Source: Chloroflexota bacterium (GTDB taxonomy: Bacteria; Chloroflexota; Dehalococcoidia; Lucifugimonadales; UBA3495). From it: 36,544 bases of DNA. The position numbers and the translations under genes are program-made. The notes under the pieces are model-generated. The model was not told where the DNA came from and made no database searches. It saw only the letters and a list, made by a program, of their open reading frames with translations. Location: assembly GCA_009840135.1 (NCBI GenBank), contig VXOH01000010.1, forward strand, positions 1,515 to 38,058. Reading direction: 5' to 3'. This document shows, piece by piece, positions 15,978-24,465 of the stretch; positions within the stretch are counted from its first letter, which is position 1; every line of letters starts with the position of its first letter.

Positions 15978-16286
15978 TAAAGCAGGTTCTCGGCGCTCAA
16001 ATGCTCAGCGATACGAATAATATGTACTACTGCTACAAGCCTCCGAGAATATTCCTCCAATTTAGGAACCGGGTAAAGGTTATCAATTCCCTGTTTGAGT
16101 CGGCAAGGGGAAAGCTTGCCGGTTTTCCTCGTTTTTGAATCTTTTCTGTCCCGCGGTTAGCGGGGCTTTCCCCTTTGCCAGAATCTGGGCCACCGGGACC
16201 TGCGTTCCTCCTGACGGGCCAACTCATCCAGTTCCCGCGCGTGGCCTACCGAGTGGCCGGGGGCATGGTCATCCCCGGCCTCCGGG

Positions 16287-17441
16287 TTATCGAAAAAATC
16301 CCCGTCGGCTCCCGCCGGACTGGCGCCGAAGAAAGCTGGGGACATCCAGGTCGTCCAGGCTATCCTGCGGGATGTCCTGCAACAACTGCTGCAGCTCCGC
16401 TTCCCGCTGTCGCTGGCTGTCCTGGATTACCGGGAAGGCCGCGGCCACCATGGTCATCTTCACCTCGTCTTCCAGGCGCGGGTCGCGGCTGGTGCCGAAG
16501 ATGATGTTGGCCTCGGGATCGGCCATCTCTTCCAGCACCGCGGCGGCGTCCTGCACCTCCTGAAGGGACAGGTTGGTACCGCCGGTGATTACGAAGAGAA
16601 TCCGCTTGGCTCCATCCATGGCGATGTCCAGCAATGGGCTGCGAGTTGCCATCTTGGCGGCATCAACGGCCCGCTTCTCTCCCTTGCCCCGGCCGATGGC
16701 CAGCCACGCCGGGCCGGCGTTGGCGAGGATGGTCTTCACGTCGGCAAAGTCAACATTGATCTCGCCGGGAACGGTTACCACCTCGGCGATGGCCTGAACC
16801 CCCTGGTGAAGCACCGAGTCGGCCATTTCCAGGGCGTCTTCCCAGGTAAAGGTCTGGTCCTTCTCGTTATTCAACTCCAGGAGCCTGTCGTTGGGAATGA
16901 CAATCACCGTGTCGGCATGGTCCTTGAGCCGTTCGATGCCTTCATCGGCGTTCTTGCGCCTGGCCGCCGCCTCGAAGGAGAAGGGCCTGCTTACAACGGC
17001 CACAGTCAATGCGCCGGATTCCTTGGCTATCTGGCAGACCACCGGGGCTGCGCCGGTGCCGGTACCGCCGCCCATGCCCACGGCGACGAACACCATGTCG
17101 GCCCCTTCCACAGCCTTTTCAATTTCGGGGCGGGATTCCTCTGCCGCCTGCCTTCCCAGTTCGGGCTGGGCGCCGGAGCCGAGGCCGCGGGTCAGGTTCT
17201 GCCCGAGGGCAATGCGATGGGAAACGTCGCACCGGAAAAGATGCTGCGCATCGGTATTAAGAGCGTAATACTCAACAACAGGCAGCTTATCCTTGTACAT
17301 CCGGCTTACCGCGTTGCTGCCGCCTCCGCCTACTCCCAGGACCTTGATGAGGGGTACACCCCGGGCTATTTCCGGCATGGAATTGTAGGTTTCGCTGTTG
17401 TCTCTGCCGGGTTCCCAGGACGCTGAGTTTCCAAACACCAT
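16287..17441 (-). CDS. ftsZ: cell division GTPase FtsZ
   Basis: FtsZ polymerises with GTP to form the division ring. Seen motifs are KVLGVGGGGSNAVSRM, the NTDAQHL loop, the tubulin signature VGMGGGTGTGAAPV, and IPNDRLLELN. The C-terminal membrane-tether peptide DDLDVPSFLRR, the FtsA-binding site, is present and followed by a short basic end. The C-terminal linker is short. The ORF starts at 17459, but the ATG at 17441 has GGAGAG 5 nt upstream and gives MVFGNSASW (384 aa). It lies 149 bp after ftsA. Normal length and all catalytic residues suggest a functional protein. Confidence 0.97.
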   Translation of the reverse strand: MVFGNSASWEPGRDNSETYNSMPEIARGVPLIKVLGVGGGGSNAVSRMYKDKLPVVEYYALNTDAQHLFRCDVSHRIALGQNLTRGLGSGAQPELGRQAAEESRPEIEKAVEGADMVFVAVGMGGGTGTGAAPVVCQIAKESGALTVAVVSRPFSFEAAARRKNADEGIERLKDHADTVIVIPNDRLLELNNEKDQTFTWEDALEMADSVLHQGVQAIAEVVTVPGEINVDFADVKTILANAGPAWLAIGRGKGEKRAVDAAKMATRSPLLDIAMDGAKRILFVITGGTNLSLQEVQDAAAVLEEMADPEANIIFGTSRDPRLEDEVKMTMVAAAFPVIQDSQRQREAELQQLLQDIPQDSLDDLDVPSFLRRQSGGSRRGFFR

Positions 17442-17590
17442 AATATCTCTCCTCTGCAAACCAATTGGTCAGAATAGATTGAACTTGTCCTGTTTCCTTG
17501 CGGTCGCCTTCCTGGGCGCCTGAAACTTTCGTCGCCCCGCGGATAGTGGAGGCAGGCTCGGACCGCTCGGGCCCACCCTCCTAACTTTCC

Positions 17591-18835
17591 CTAAGGGGCA
17601 ACCTTGTCCCGGGAGCGCTTGAAAATGCTTAGCAGAGACTTGTAACCCCTGGTGGAACCCTGGGGAGCCCGGTAAGTCCTGCCCTCCCCCTGGTGCTTTA
17701 TGCCCCACAGCAAGGTCCCCACCGCGGCGGAAAACCCGGGTTTGCGCAGCTGGGTGGGCAGGCCGGACACGCCCGTCGGATAGGCTATCCTGACGGGACC
17801 TCCCAAGACCTTTTCGGTGAGTTCCTCCAGTCCGGCGATTTCGGCGCTGCCGCCGGTGAAGACTATCCCGCCGTCGGGCAGGCGGCTAAGACCAGCCTGT
17901 GACATTCTCTGAACTATCATTTGAAGAATTTCGTACATTCGGGCGCTCAGTGGTTCGCACAGATGGCTTCGCCTGACCAGCTTTTGCTGCTGACCCTGTC
18001 CGCCGGAAAGGATAACTTCCTCCTCATCGTCCACCAGTTCGGGAAGGACGTTGCCGCGCTTGATTTTCGCGTCCTCCGCCACGTAAAAGGGGATTCTTTC
18101 GGCTACGGCCAGATCCCGGGTCAACTGACTTCCCCCGACGGGCAACACGGTGGAGTACCAGGGACTGCCGTATCGAAACACCGTAACGTCGGTGGTCCCG
18201 CTGCCAATGTCAACGAGAACAACTCCCAGTTCCCGCTCGTCGGCGGTCAGCGTTGCCTCCGCCGATGCCAGGGACTGCAGCACCAGGCTGTTTACCGGCA
18301 TCTTGTTGGACTCCACGGCGTTGACCGTGTTCTTAAGGACGATGGCATCCCCGACAGTTACATGGGCTTCCAGTTCCACCTGGTTGGCGTGGAGACCAAC
18401 GGGATTGCGGACGCCGGCCAGGCCATCAACCGAATAGCCGATGGGAATGATGTGCAGCACCTCCTCGCCTTCTCCCGGAGTCGGGAAAGACGACTGCATG
18501 AAGCGGTGCATGTCGCCGGAGGTAATGCTTCCCAAATCGGTGGGATGCTCCATCACGTCCTTTATGTTAGTGCTGTAGATGTGGCTGCCGCTGACCACCG
18601 CGTAGGCCCCGGGCTTGTAGCCTTTGCCCACGTAACGCTGGGCCTCTTCGATGGATCCTCGAACTGCTTCCTTTACCTCTTCAATATTCTCGATGCAGCC
18701 CTTCTGCATCCCCTGGGAGGGTGCAATACCGGTTCCCAGCACCTTCAGTTCACCCTCGCTGCCAACTCGGGCCACGACGGTGACAACTTTGCTGGTGCCG
18801 ATATCCACTGCCGTGTAGAAAGCTTCTTTTGCCAA
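17591..18835 (-). CDS. ftsA: cell division protein FtsA
   Basis: FtsA is the actin-like ATPase that anchors FtsZ to the membrane. The phosphate-1 loop is AVDIGTSKVVTVVARV. The SHS2 (1C) insert spans about residues 85-165. The phosphate-2 region is VLVDIGSGTTDVTVF, and the adenosine motif is GGIVFTGGSAEIAGL. The end, GYKSLLSIFKRSRDKV, is an amphipathic membrane-targeting helix. Translation appears to start at TTG, with GAAGGA about 10 nt upstream; no in-frame ATG fits better. It is followed by ftsZ and preceded by rsmH on the same strand, with 189 bp free of genes in between. Confidence 0.96.
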   Translation of the reverse strand: MAKEAFYTAVDIGTSKVVTVVARVGSEGELKVLGTGIAPSQGMQKGCIENIEEVKEAVRGSIEEAQRYVGKGYKPGAYAVVSGSHIYSTNIKDVMEHPTDLGSITSGDMHRFMQSSFPTPGEGEEVLHIIPIGYSVDGLAGVRNPVGLHANQVELEAHVTVGDAIVLKNTVNAVESNKMPVNSLVLQSLASAEATLTADERELGVVLVDIGSGTTDVTVFRYGSPWYSTVLPVGGSQLTRDLAVAERIPFYVAEDAKIKRGNVLPELVDDEEEVILSGGQGQQQKLVRRSHLCEPLSARMYEILQMIVQRMSQAGLSRLPDGGIVFTGGSAEIAGLEELTEKVLGGPVRIAYPTGVSGLPTQLRKPGFSAAVGTLLWGIKHQGEGRTYRAPQGSTRGYKSLLSIFKRSRDKVAP

Positions 18836-19024
18836 GATGTTCCGTCCTTCTTTAACCGGAATGATTGTCCGGAATCACCAACACTACCTATTGAATTATC
18901 ATCTGGTGACTGACCCTGCGACCGAGGCCGCTAAACCGGAAAAACTAAAACTAATACTGCTTCCCTTGTCTGTCCGTGCTAATCGGCTCAACTTAGCCAG
19001 GCTGCCTTTGCCTGATTGTCAGTC

Positions 19025-19987
19025 TCAGTCCTGGAGGCGCTGGGCCACCCTGAGCCGGGAGCTGCGGCTGCGAGGATTGGCTGCCACTTCCTCTACGCTG
19101 GGCCGGATAATTCGCCGGTTTACCAGGTTAATTGTCGGTTTATGGTTGCAAACGCACACCGGCAATCCCGGCGGGCAGATGCATCGAGCTCCTTCGCGAG
19201 CCAAAAAATTCTTTACTAGGCGGTCCTCCAAACTGTGGTAGCTGATTATTCCTACCCGCCCTTCCGGGGCCAGCAATTCCACGGCCGCCTTCAGGCCTTC
19301 TTCCAGGGTGTTCAACTCGTCGTTTACGGCGATTCTCAGGGCCTGGAAAGTTCTGGTTGCAGGGTGCGTTCTCCGTGGTCCCCTTCGTCCTCCCCTGCCG
19401 CCGGCCAGTTCCGCTAGTTGCGCCGTAGTCCGTACCGGCCTTCCCCTGACCAGTGACCGGGCTATGGCCGCCGCCCTCGGTTCTTCGCCGAATTCTCTCA
19501 ACACGGATGCCAGACGCGCCTCCGGCCAGGTATTGACCAGCTCCGCCGCCGTGGGCACATCCGCGTCGGGGTTGAACCGCATATCCAGGGGTTCGTCGCG
19601 TTGAAAGCTGAACCCGAATCCGGGGCCATCCACCTGCCTGGAGGAAATCCCCAGGTCCAGGAGGATTCCTTCAACCCTCACCTCACCTCCCCAAGCCCCC
19701 TGGACCAGGGAAACCATGCTGGCATAGCTCCCCAGAACCGGAGTAAATCTACTTCCGAAGGGAGCCAGCCGTTGTTCGGCTCGGACAAGAGAACGAGGGT
19801 CCAGGTCGATTCCACACACACACCCAAGAGGGGAAGACGCCCGGAGAAGGGCCAACGCGTGGCCCCCATCTCCCACCGTCGCATCCACATACACACCGCC
19901 GGAGCGCACCCCCAACCGATCCACTACCTCTGTCTGCAACACCGGCAGATGAAAAGGGACTCTTGCCTCTTCCGCCTGATCTGCCAT
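19025..19987 (-). CDS. rsmH: 16S rRNA (cytosine-1402-N4)-methyltransferase
   Basis: RsmH (MraW) methylates N4 of C1402 in 16S rRNA. It begins VPFHLPVLQTEVVDRL and carries the SAM-binding motif VDATVGDGGHALALL. The family block ILLDLGISSRQVDGPGFGFSF is followed by LDMRFNPD and, near the end, ALRIAVNDELNTLEEGL and ISYHSLEDRLVKNFL. At 320 aa it is full length. In most bacteria this gene leads the mraZ-rsmH-ftsL-ftsI-mur division and wall cluster. Here ftsA follows directly and neither mraZ nor any wall gene is next to it. Confidence 0.96.
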   Translation of the reverse strand: MADQAEEARVPFHLPVLQTEVVDRLGVRSGGVYVDATVGDGGHALALLRASSPLGCVCGIDLDPRSLVRAEQRLAPFGSRFTPVLGSYASMVSLVQGAWGGEVRVEGILLDLGISSRQVDGPGFGFSFQRDEPLDMRFNPDADVPTAAELVNTWPEARLASVLREFGEEPRAAAIARSLVRGRPVRTTAQLAELAGGRGGRRGPRRTHPATRTFQALRIAVNDELNTLEEGLKAAVELLAPEGRVGIISYHSLEDRLVKNFLAREGARCICPPGLPVCVCNHKPTINLVNRRIIRPSVEEVAANPRSRSSRLRVAQRLQD

Positions 19988-20404
19988 CCTTGACCTACCG
20001 GGCTCCGGCCCCTGGCCGTTCGGAAAGTCCGCACTGCCGCAAGCCGGGATTTATTGCCGATGTTGCTGAGAGGAGTTCCTCAATCTTCCCGGGGAACGCC
20101 TCGTCCTCAGTCCAGGTTGCCGGGGCTAAACGGAAGGAAAGGGAAAACCGGAGCGCCGCTACGAATATCGCTACCGGGGGAAATGGGAAAAGAACGGCTG
20201 AAACCCGGCCCCGATTGTTACAAGAACACCCAACCCAACCATGCCCTGGCCGATGATTGATTGACATCTCTCCAACTCTTGGGAGCCCTGAGAGAGTCTT
20301 TTGAGACCGATGCGAGGCTCTGCAGCAGCCCCGAACGGCGGTAAAGTAGAGTGATACGGAGCGTGATCCACCCACAAACCCCTCACCACCATCACTGGGG
20401 TGAA

Positions 20405-20432
20405 GTTATCAATCAGCCGAAGATGCTGTCAA
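20405..20432 (-). promoter_or_regulatory. candidate promoter of the rsmH-ftsA-ftsZ unit
   Basis: A perfect TTGACA (20432-20427, minus strand) is followed after 16 bp by GATAAC (4/6 to consensus). It would give an untranslated leader of about 410 nt before rsmH, which is long. Moderate to weak support. Confidence 0.35.
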
Positions 20433-20680
20433 CGGAAATTGTCCACTTTTTTTGATTAATTTTAGAAAACCCCATTTTTGGTCGTATTTTCAGAAACAGG
20501 TCAGCAATTGCTGCGGTCTGGTGGAGGGCCGGGAGAGGCAGTAAGGGGGATACTCTGGATACCGATATCTCGGCTCCCGATGTAGTCAAAGGCGCTGCAA
20601 TCGGACTGAAAGACGCCTCTGCCGGGCGGACCGGGAAAAGCACTGGAGACCGGAACTGTACCAACCCCGCAGCCGGTTTC

Positions 20681-20710
20681 CTGACCCTTGGCAACTATTG
20701 GGTGTATACT
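20681..20710 (+). promoter_or_regulatory. candidate promoter of the MFS gene
   Basis: CTGACC (20681-20686), an 18-bp spacer and TATACT (20705-20710) predict a start near 20717, 23 nt before the preferred ATG. The TTG start of the ORF track at 20698 lies upstream of this and is therefore unlikely. Confidence 0.5.
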
Positions 20711-20739
20711 TGGGCCTAATCTGGAGTCGGAAGGCCAAA

Positions 20740-22068
20740 ATGAGCAGTGATCCGGGAAGCATGAAACGGAAGCCGGTCTTCTACGGATGGTACATTGTTG
20801 CCACCTGTATATTCGTGGCCTTTGTTACCAACGGCGCCCGCAACAGCTTCGGAATATTCGTCCTGCCCATGAGCGAGGAGTTCGAGTGGAGCAGGGGGAC
20901 AATTTCCTTCGCCGCCGCGCTGGGCTTCCTGGTGAACGGAGTTACCCAGCCCTTCATGGGTCAGTTGCTGGACCGCTTTGGCGGCCGCAAGGTAATAGTC
21001 TCGAGCATAGCCTTGTTCGGGTTGACTACCATGGCCCTCAGCCTCACCTTCCACTATCTGTTTCTGATTTTCGTTTTCGGCGTGGTATCCTCCATAGCCC
21101 TGAGCGGGATGTCCTTGAACAACACTGGTACCCTGCTGTCGCGCTGGTTCCGGCGCCGCCGGGCTACCGTGGTCGGTTTGAACGCCTCCGGCCTGTCCGC
21201 CGGCGGGTTGGTGCTGGTGCCCCTGGGGATGTACCTGCTTCAGTCCACCAACTGGCGCATCACCTGGATAGCATTTGGCGTTCTGGTCTTGGCGCTTTCG
21301 GTCCCGCTGGCCTTCTTCTTCCTCCGGGACGATCCGAGGGATATGAACCTCAATCCCGACGGCGACGATGCAATGCCCGGCGCATCCCCAGGATCCAGCG
21401 CCGGGCGGATTGCCGGCATACTGGATACGGACCGGTGGGCCCAATCCCTTCGTTCAATGCCCATGTGGCAGATGACGATCGCCTATTTTGCCTGCGGTTA
21501 TACGACGGCGGTCCTTTCCGTTCACTTCGTGCCCTTTGCCGACTCCCTGGGCATTGGGCCGCAGACGGCGGCCTTCATATTCGCCTTGATGATGGGGCTG
21601 AACGTGGCCGGCAGCATAGGAGCCGGCATTCTCTCAGACAAGTTCAGCCGAAAGAATATGCTTGCCCTGGTTTACTTCGTTCGGGGTATGGCCTACATGC
21701 TGATGCTGGCAGCGGTGGAGTTTCTGGGCCTGGGAACGCCGGCCCTGTTGCTCTTCGCCATAGTGGCGGGAGTGTCGTGGATTGCCACCGCCCCGCTTAC
21801 TACCGCATTAATAGCGGACGTATACGGGGTTCGGGCGCTGGGAACCATCTCCGGCATAGCTTTCCTGGTACATGCCGCCGGCAGTTTTATCAGCATCTGG
21901 CTGGCGGGAGAGCTCTACGACCTGACCGGTTCCTATACAGTACCCTTCACCATTGCCGGGCTGATGCTCTTCCCGGCTTCCCTTTTTGCTTTCTCCATCA
22001 AGGAAAAGAAATACTCTTCCCGCTACAACCGGATTGAGCCGGCAGCCGTTCCCGCGGGCGGCGACTGA
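20740..22068 (+). CDS. MFS transporter, monocarboxylate/oxalate-formate type
   Basis: A twelve-helix major facilitator. It starts KRKPVFYGWYIVATCIFVAF, with the FYGW opening shared by the oxalate/formate antiporter and monocarboxylate groups. The loop 2-3 motif is GQLLDRFGGRKVIV, and its half-repeat counterpart is GILSDKFSRKNML. A hydrophilic central loop (residues ~205-240) separates the halves. I chose the ATG at 20740, with GGAAGG at 5 nt and a matching promoter (442 aa). The substrate is probably an organic anion, but neighbours give no direct clue. The long overlapping frame at 20787 is a shadow. Confidence 0.85.
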   Translation: MSSDPGSMKRKPVFYGWYIVATCIFVAFVTNGARNSFGIFVLPMSEEFEWSRGTISFAAALGFLVNGVTQPFMGQLLDRFGGRKVIVSSIALFGLTTMALSLTFHYLFLIFVFGVVSSIALSGMSLNNTGTLLSRWFRRRRATVVGLNASGLSAGGLVLVPLGMYLLQSTNWRITWIAFGVLVLALSVPLAFFFLRDDPRDMNLNPDGDDAMPGASPGSSAGRIAGILDTDRWAQSLRSMPMWQMTIAYFACGYTTAVLSVHFVPFADSLGIGPQTAAFIFALMMGLNVAGSIGAGILSDKFSRKNMLALVYFVRGMAYMLMLAAVEFLGLGTPALLLFAIVAGVSWIATAPLTTALIADVYGVRALGTISGIAFLVHAAGSFISIWLAGELYDLTGSYTVPFTIAGLMLFPASLFAFSIKEKKYSSRYNRIEPAAVPAGGD

Positions 22069-22114
22069 GGTTTAAAGGGGACCGCCGAGCAGAGACCCCA
22101 AGCGAGGTGTCGGA

Positions 22115-22369
22115 ATGCTGCCCTTGGGATTGTGGTTGCCGTCCGGCCTGCCCGCCGGTGAAGTTGCCGGGTTGTTGCTGAGCCTGGCCGCCCACCACGA
22201 CGAGATAGTTGACCCGGATTTCCTGGCCTGGTTGAAGGCCCGCCTGGATCACCTGATTTCCCTCGACCCGTGGGTGCTGGTGGTAATCCTGACCGTGATA
22301 GTGCTTTCTATTCCTGCCACCATAGTAGGGTTCTATGTGTACCAGCAATGGCGGCTCCGCTATTCCTGA
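22115..22369 (+). CDS. small single-span membrane protein
   Basis: The 84-aa product has a C-terminal transmembrane helix (PWVLVVILTVIVLSIPATIVGFYVYQ) and a moderately hydrophobic N-terminal part. The ATG has GAGGTG 5 nt upstream. It follows the MFS gene by 46 bp and is followed by a strong terminator, so both may be one transcript. No family is recognised. Confidence 0.55.
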   Translation: MLPLGLWLPSGLPAGEVAGLLLSLAAHHDEIVDPDFLAWLKARLDHLISLDPWVLVVILTVIVLSIPATIVGFYVYQQWRLRYS

Positions 22370-22410
22370 CAGCCGGGCGGCTAAGAATTCCAGCCCAAGC
22401 TACCGAGAAA

Positions 22411-22442
22411 AAGGGGACGGAGCAATAACGCTCCGTCCCCTT
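22411..22442. terminator. strong bidirectional intrinsic terminator
   Basis: AAGGGGACGGAGC (22411-22423) pairs perfectly with GCTCCGTCCCCTT (22430-22442) around AATAAC. GAAAAA lies before and TTT after the stem. It ends the MFS transcript and, in the opposite direction, the 61-aa gene. Confidence 0.85.
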
Positions 22443-22471
22443 TCTGAGTCTCCTCGCAAGGCGGAAAAGGC

Positions 22472-22657
22472 CTAGCCGGGATTGTGCTTTTCCACCAAAG
22501 GACCGACCCTGGCATCCACGTTGCCGATAGGCTGGCCGGCATCCACGCGGGCCACGGCCAGATGGGCATCTCGCTGGATTTCCTCCCAGTCGGGTTCCAG
22601 TTCGTACTCGTCCCGCAACTCGTCGAACAAATCGGTTAACGACTTTTGATTAAACAT
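22472..22657 (-). CDS. small acidic protein, antitoxin-like, unpaired
   Basis: A 61-aa acidic protein: LTDLFDELRDEYELEPDWEEIQRDAH, then VDAGQPIGNVDARVGPLVEKH. The size and charge resemble orphan antitoxins, but I cannot name a family and no toxin gene is adjacent. The ribosome binding site is weak. Direct repeats CGTAC-ttaag-CGTAC at 22690-22704, upstream of the start, could be an operator. Confidence 0.45.
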   Translation of the reverse strand: MFNQKSLTDLFDELRDEYELEPDWEEIQRDAHLAVARVDAGQPIGNVDARVGPLVEKHNPG

Positions 22658-23248
22658 AATGCTTAACTTAGATCCCTCCTCCCTAGTATCGTACTTAAGC
22701 GTACCCTAGTCTATCCATTTTTGGAAATGCTGGCAAGGCTTGGCCGGAATGGGTCTGGGGAGACTTGCCGTCTATTGCCGCCCCATTCTAGCATCCGCCA
22801 AGCCGGGCGGGTAAGAATCGGTTCCTCTTTCCATACTTTCCGGCCCTTCGAGCCGGCATTTGAACGGTTGGTGACACCTGGCAAAAGTAGGCACTATCGG
22901 AAATTCCTGTCATCTGGGTGACCTGCCGTGTGGTCGACACTCGCCGGAGGGCGATCACGAATTGCAGTGCAGGCTTCAGTCGAGAGGCTTGTGTGGGCAC
23001 AAGGTATTGTGCGCCATTTGGAGGATGAAAACTCTCCCCATTAGATGTATCGTTAATGAGCGTCGGTTTCAATTACAGGGCCGCCGACTGTCCTTTGGGG
23101 GCCCTATGGCGCGAACACGGACAACCCTTGCCGCGTAGAATGCTCGCTACTGGCCAAATCCAGCCGTACCTTCCGGCCAGCACCGAATCAGGGCCCCTTT
23201 CGCCCTGCAGATCTGGCGGTCAAAGTAGATGGGAGAGAAAAACAGGAA
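22658..23248. other. 591-bp intergenic region, nothing firm
   Basis: The stretch separates the 61-aa gene from the binding-protein gene. ORFs on either strand lack motifs and start signals. The only pattern is CGTAC direct repeats spaced by one DNA turn at 22690-22704. Confidence 0.4.
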
Positions 23249-24352
23249 ATGAGCAGAAAACTGGGTTTGATGATTTTTGTGGGTATTTTATCGGCAGCGC
23301 TGCTGGTTGGCTGCACAGAGAATGAACAGGAGAGTTCATTGCAGCAGGCAGAGACGACGGCTTCTGCTGGGGAAGAGCCCGAGTCCACCCGCCTAGAAAG
23401 GGTGCGCGCCCGGGGGACAATGGTCTGCGCCAGCAACGACACGGTGGCCGGCTTTGGCTTCTCCGACGAAGCCGGTAACGTTAAGGGCTTCGATATAGAC
23501 CTGTGCCGGGCCGTCGCCGCAGCCGTGCTGGGCAATCCCGACGCATTGGAGTTCCACAAGACCACCGCCGCCGAGCGGGGCCCGGCCATGCAGTCCGGTG
23601 AAATTGACATGATGGCCCGGGTTACCACCTGGACTTCATCCCGTGACGTCCAGTGGGGCAACTTTGCCCAGACCATGTTCTACGATGGGCAGGGCTTCAT
23701 GGCGCCCAAGTCCCTGGGAGTCTCATCGGTTCTCGAACTCAAAGGCAGCACCGTTTGTGTTCAGCAGGGAACCACCACTGAACTGAACCTTCAGGACTTT
23801 GATAACCAGAACGCCATGGACTTCACGATAGTAACCCTGGCCGACAATATTTCCTCCAGCGCCGCCTACGCCGGTGGGCAATGCGAAGCCCTCACCACCG
23901 ACCGTTCCGGCCTGGTAGGTGTCCGCCTGGGCCTGGCCGTCCCGGATGACCATGTCATCCTGCCTGGCACCATTTCCGAAGAACCTTTGGGTCCGCTGGT
24001 ACCTTCCGGTGACGACCAGTGGTACGACATAGTCAAGATAGTAATGGCCATACTGATTTATGGTGAGGCCCTCGGTATTTCCTCCGACAACGTGCCAACT
24101 TCCGTGACCGGCAACACGCCGGTGGACCGCATGCTGGGCCTGGAAGGATCCTATGGTCAGGAGGAGCTGGGGCTGGACAAGACCGTGGCCCAGGACGTGA
24201 TCCGGGCCGTTGGCAATTACGGCGAAATATACGACCGGCACCTCGCTCCGCTGGGCATAGAACGGGAAGGCAGCCGCAACGCCCTCTGGAGCGCCGCCCC
24301 ATGCACCGACTGCCCCAAGGGCGGCCAGATTTACGCAGCGCCCCTGCGGTAG
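23249..24352 (+). CDS. amino-acid ABC transporter substrate-binding lipoprotein
   Basis: A periplasmic-type binding protein of the general L-amino-acid group (AapJ/BztA-like, SBP_bac_3 fold). A lipoprotein signal ends in the lipobox LLVGC. After an acidic Glu/Ser/Thr linker, the mature domain starts RLERVRARGTMVCASN and includes GFDIDLCRAVAAAVLG, GEIDMMARVTTWTSSRD and VCVQQGTTTELNL. The closing segment, with CTDCPKGG, is typical of AapJ proteins. At 367 aa it is full length. The ATG has an AGGA site. No permease or ATPase gene is in the window, so it must work with partners elsewhere. Confidence 0.88.
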   Translation: MSRKLGLMIFVGILSAALLVGCTENEQESSLQQAETTASAGEEPESTRLERVRARGTMVCASNDTVAGFGFSDEAGNVKGFDIDLCRAVAAAVLGNPDALEFHKTTAAERGPAMQSGEIDMMARVTTWTSSRDVQWGNFAQTMFYDGQGFMAPKSLGVSSVLELKGSTVCVQQGTTTELNLQDFDNQNAMDFTIVTLADNISSSAAYAGGQCEALTTDRSGLVGVRLGLAVPDDHVILPGTISEEPLGPLVPSGDDQWYDIVKIVMAILIYGEALGISSDNVPTSVTGNTPVDRMLGLEGSYGQEELGLDKTVAQDVIRAVGNYGEIYDRHLAPLGIEREGSRNALWSAAPCTDCPKGGQIYAAPLR

Positions 24353-24392
24353 TCCGCTGCGACCAGCGAATCACGAAAATGCAAACAGCGGG

Positions 24393-24398
24393 TATAAT
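24393..24398 (+). promoter_or_regulatory. candidate -10 box for nfo
   Basis: A perfect TATAAT 67 bp before the endonuclease IV start codon. No good -35 hexamer is seen at 16-18 bp. Confidence 0.4.
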
Positions 24399-24465
24399 GG
24401 GCCGAGAGTATTGAGTCCGGGTTATCCCGTTCGCACATAAGGTTAAAGGAAGACAGGAGACCGCC

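Larger units (their letters stand above)
19988..20739. other. 752-bp divergent intergenic region
   Basis: The region lies between the divergent rsmH and MFS genes. The 126-aa and 97-aa ORFs found here have no motif or plausible start signal. There is no mraZ. An AT-rich island with runs of A and T lies at about 20440-20490, next to candidate promoters for both directions. Confidence 0.5.

Noticed and set aside
15645-15980. 111-aa plus-strand ORF between ftsZ and nrdR
   Set aside because: Composition is biased and it spans strong RNA-like stems. The last 21 codons, starting MAEDTQNEGEK, could be a tiny ORF, but start signals are weak.
20330-20400. GTGG/TGGG repeats that resemble MraZ boxes upstream of rsmH
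   Set aside because: Spacing is irregular and there is no mraZ gene in the window, so chance in GC-rich DNA is more likely.
20787-22037. 416-aa second-frame ORF in the MFS gene
   Set aside because: Arg/Gly-rich out-of-frame translation of the transporter. The transporter frame has membrane helices and MFS motifs.
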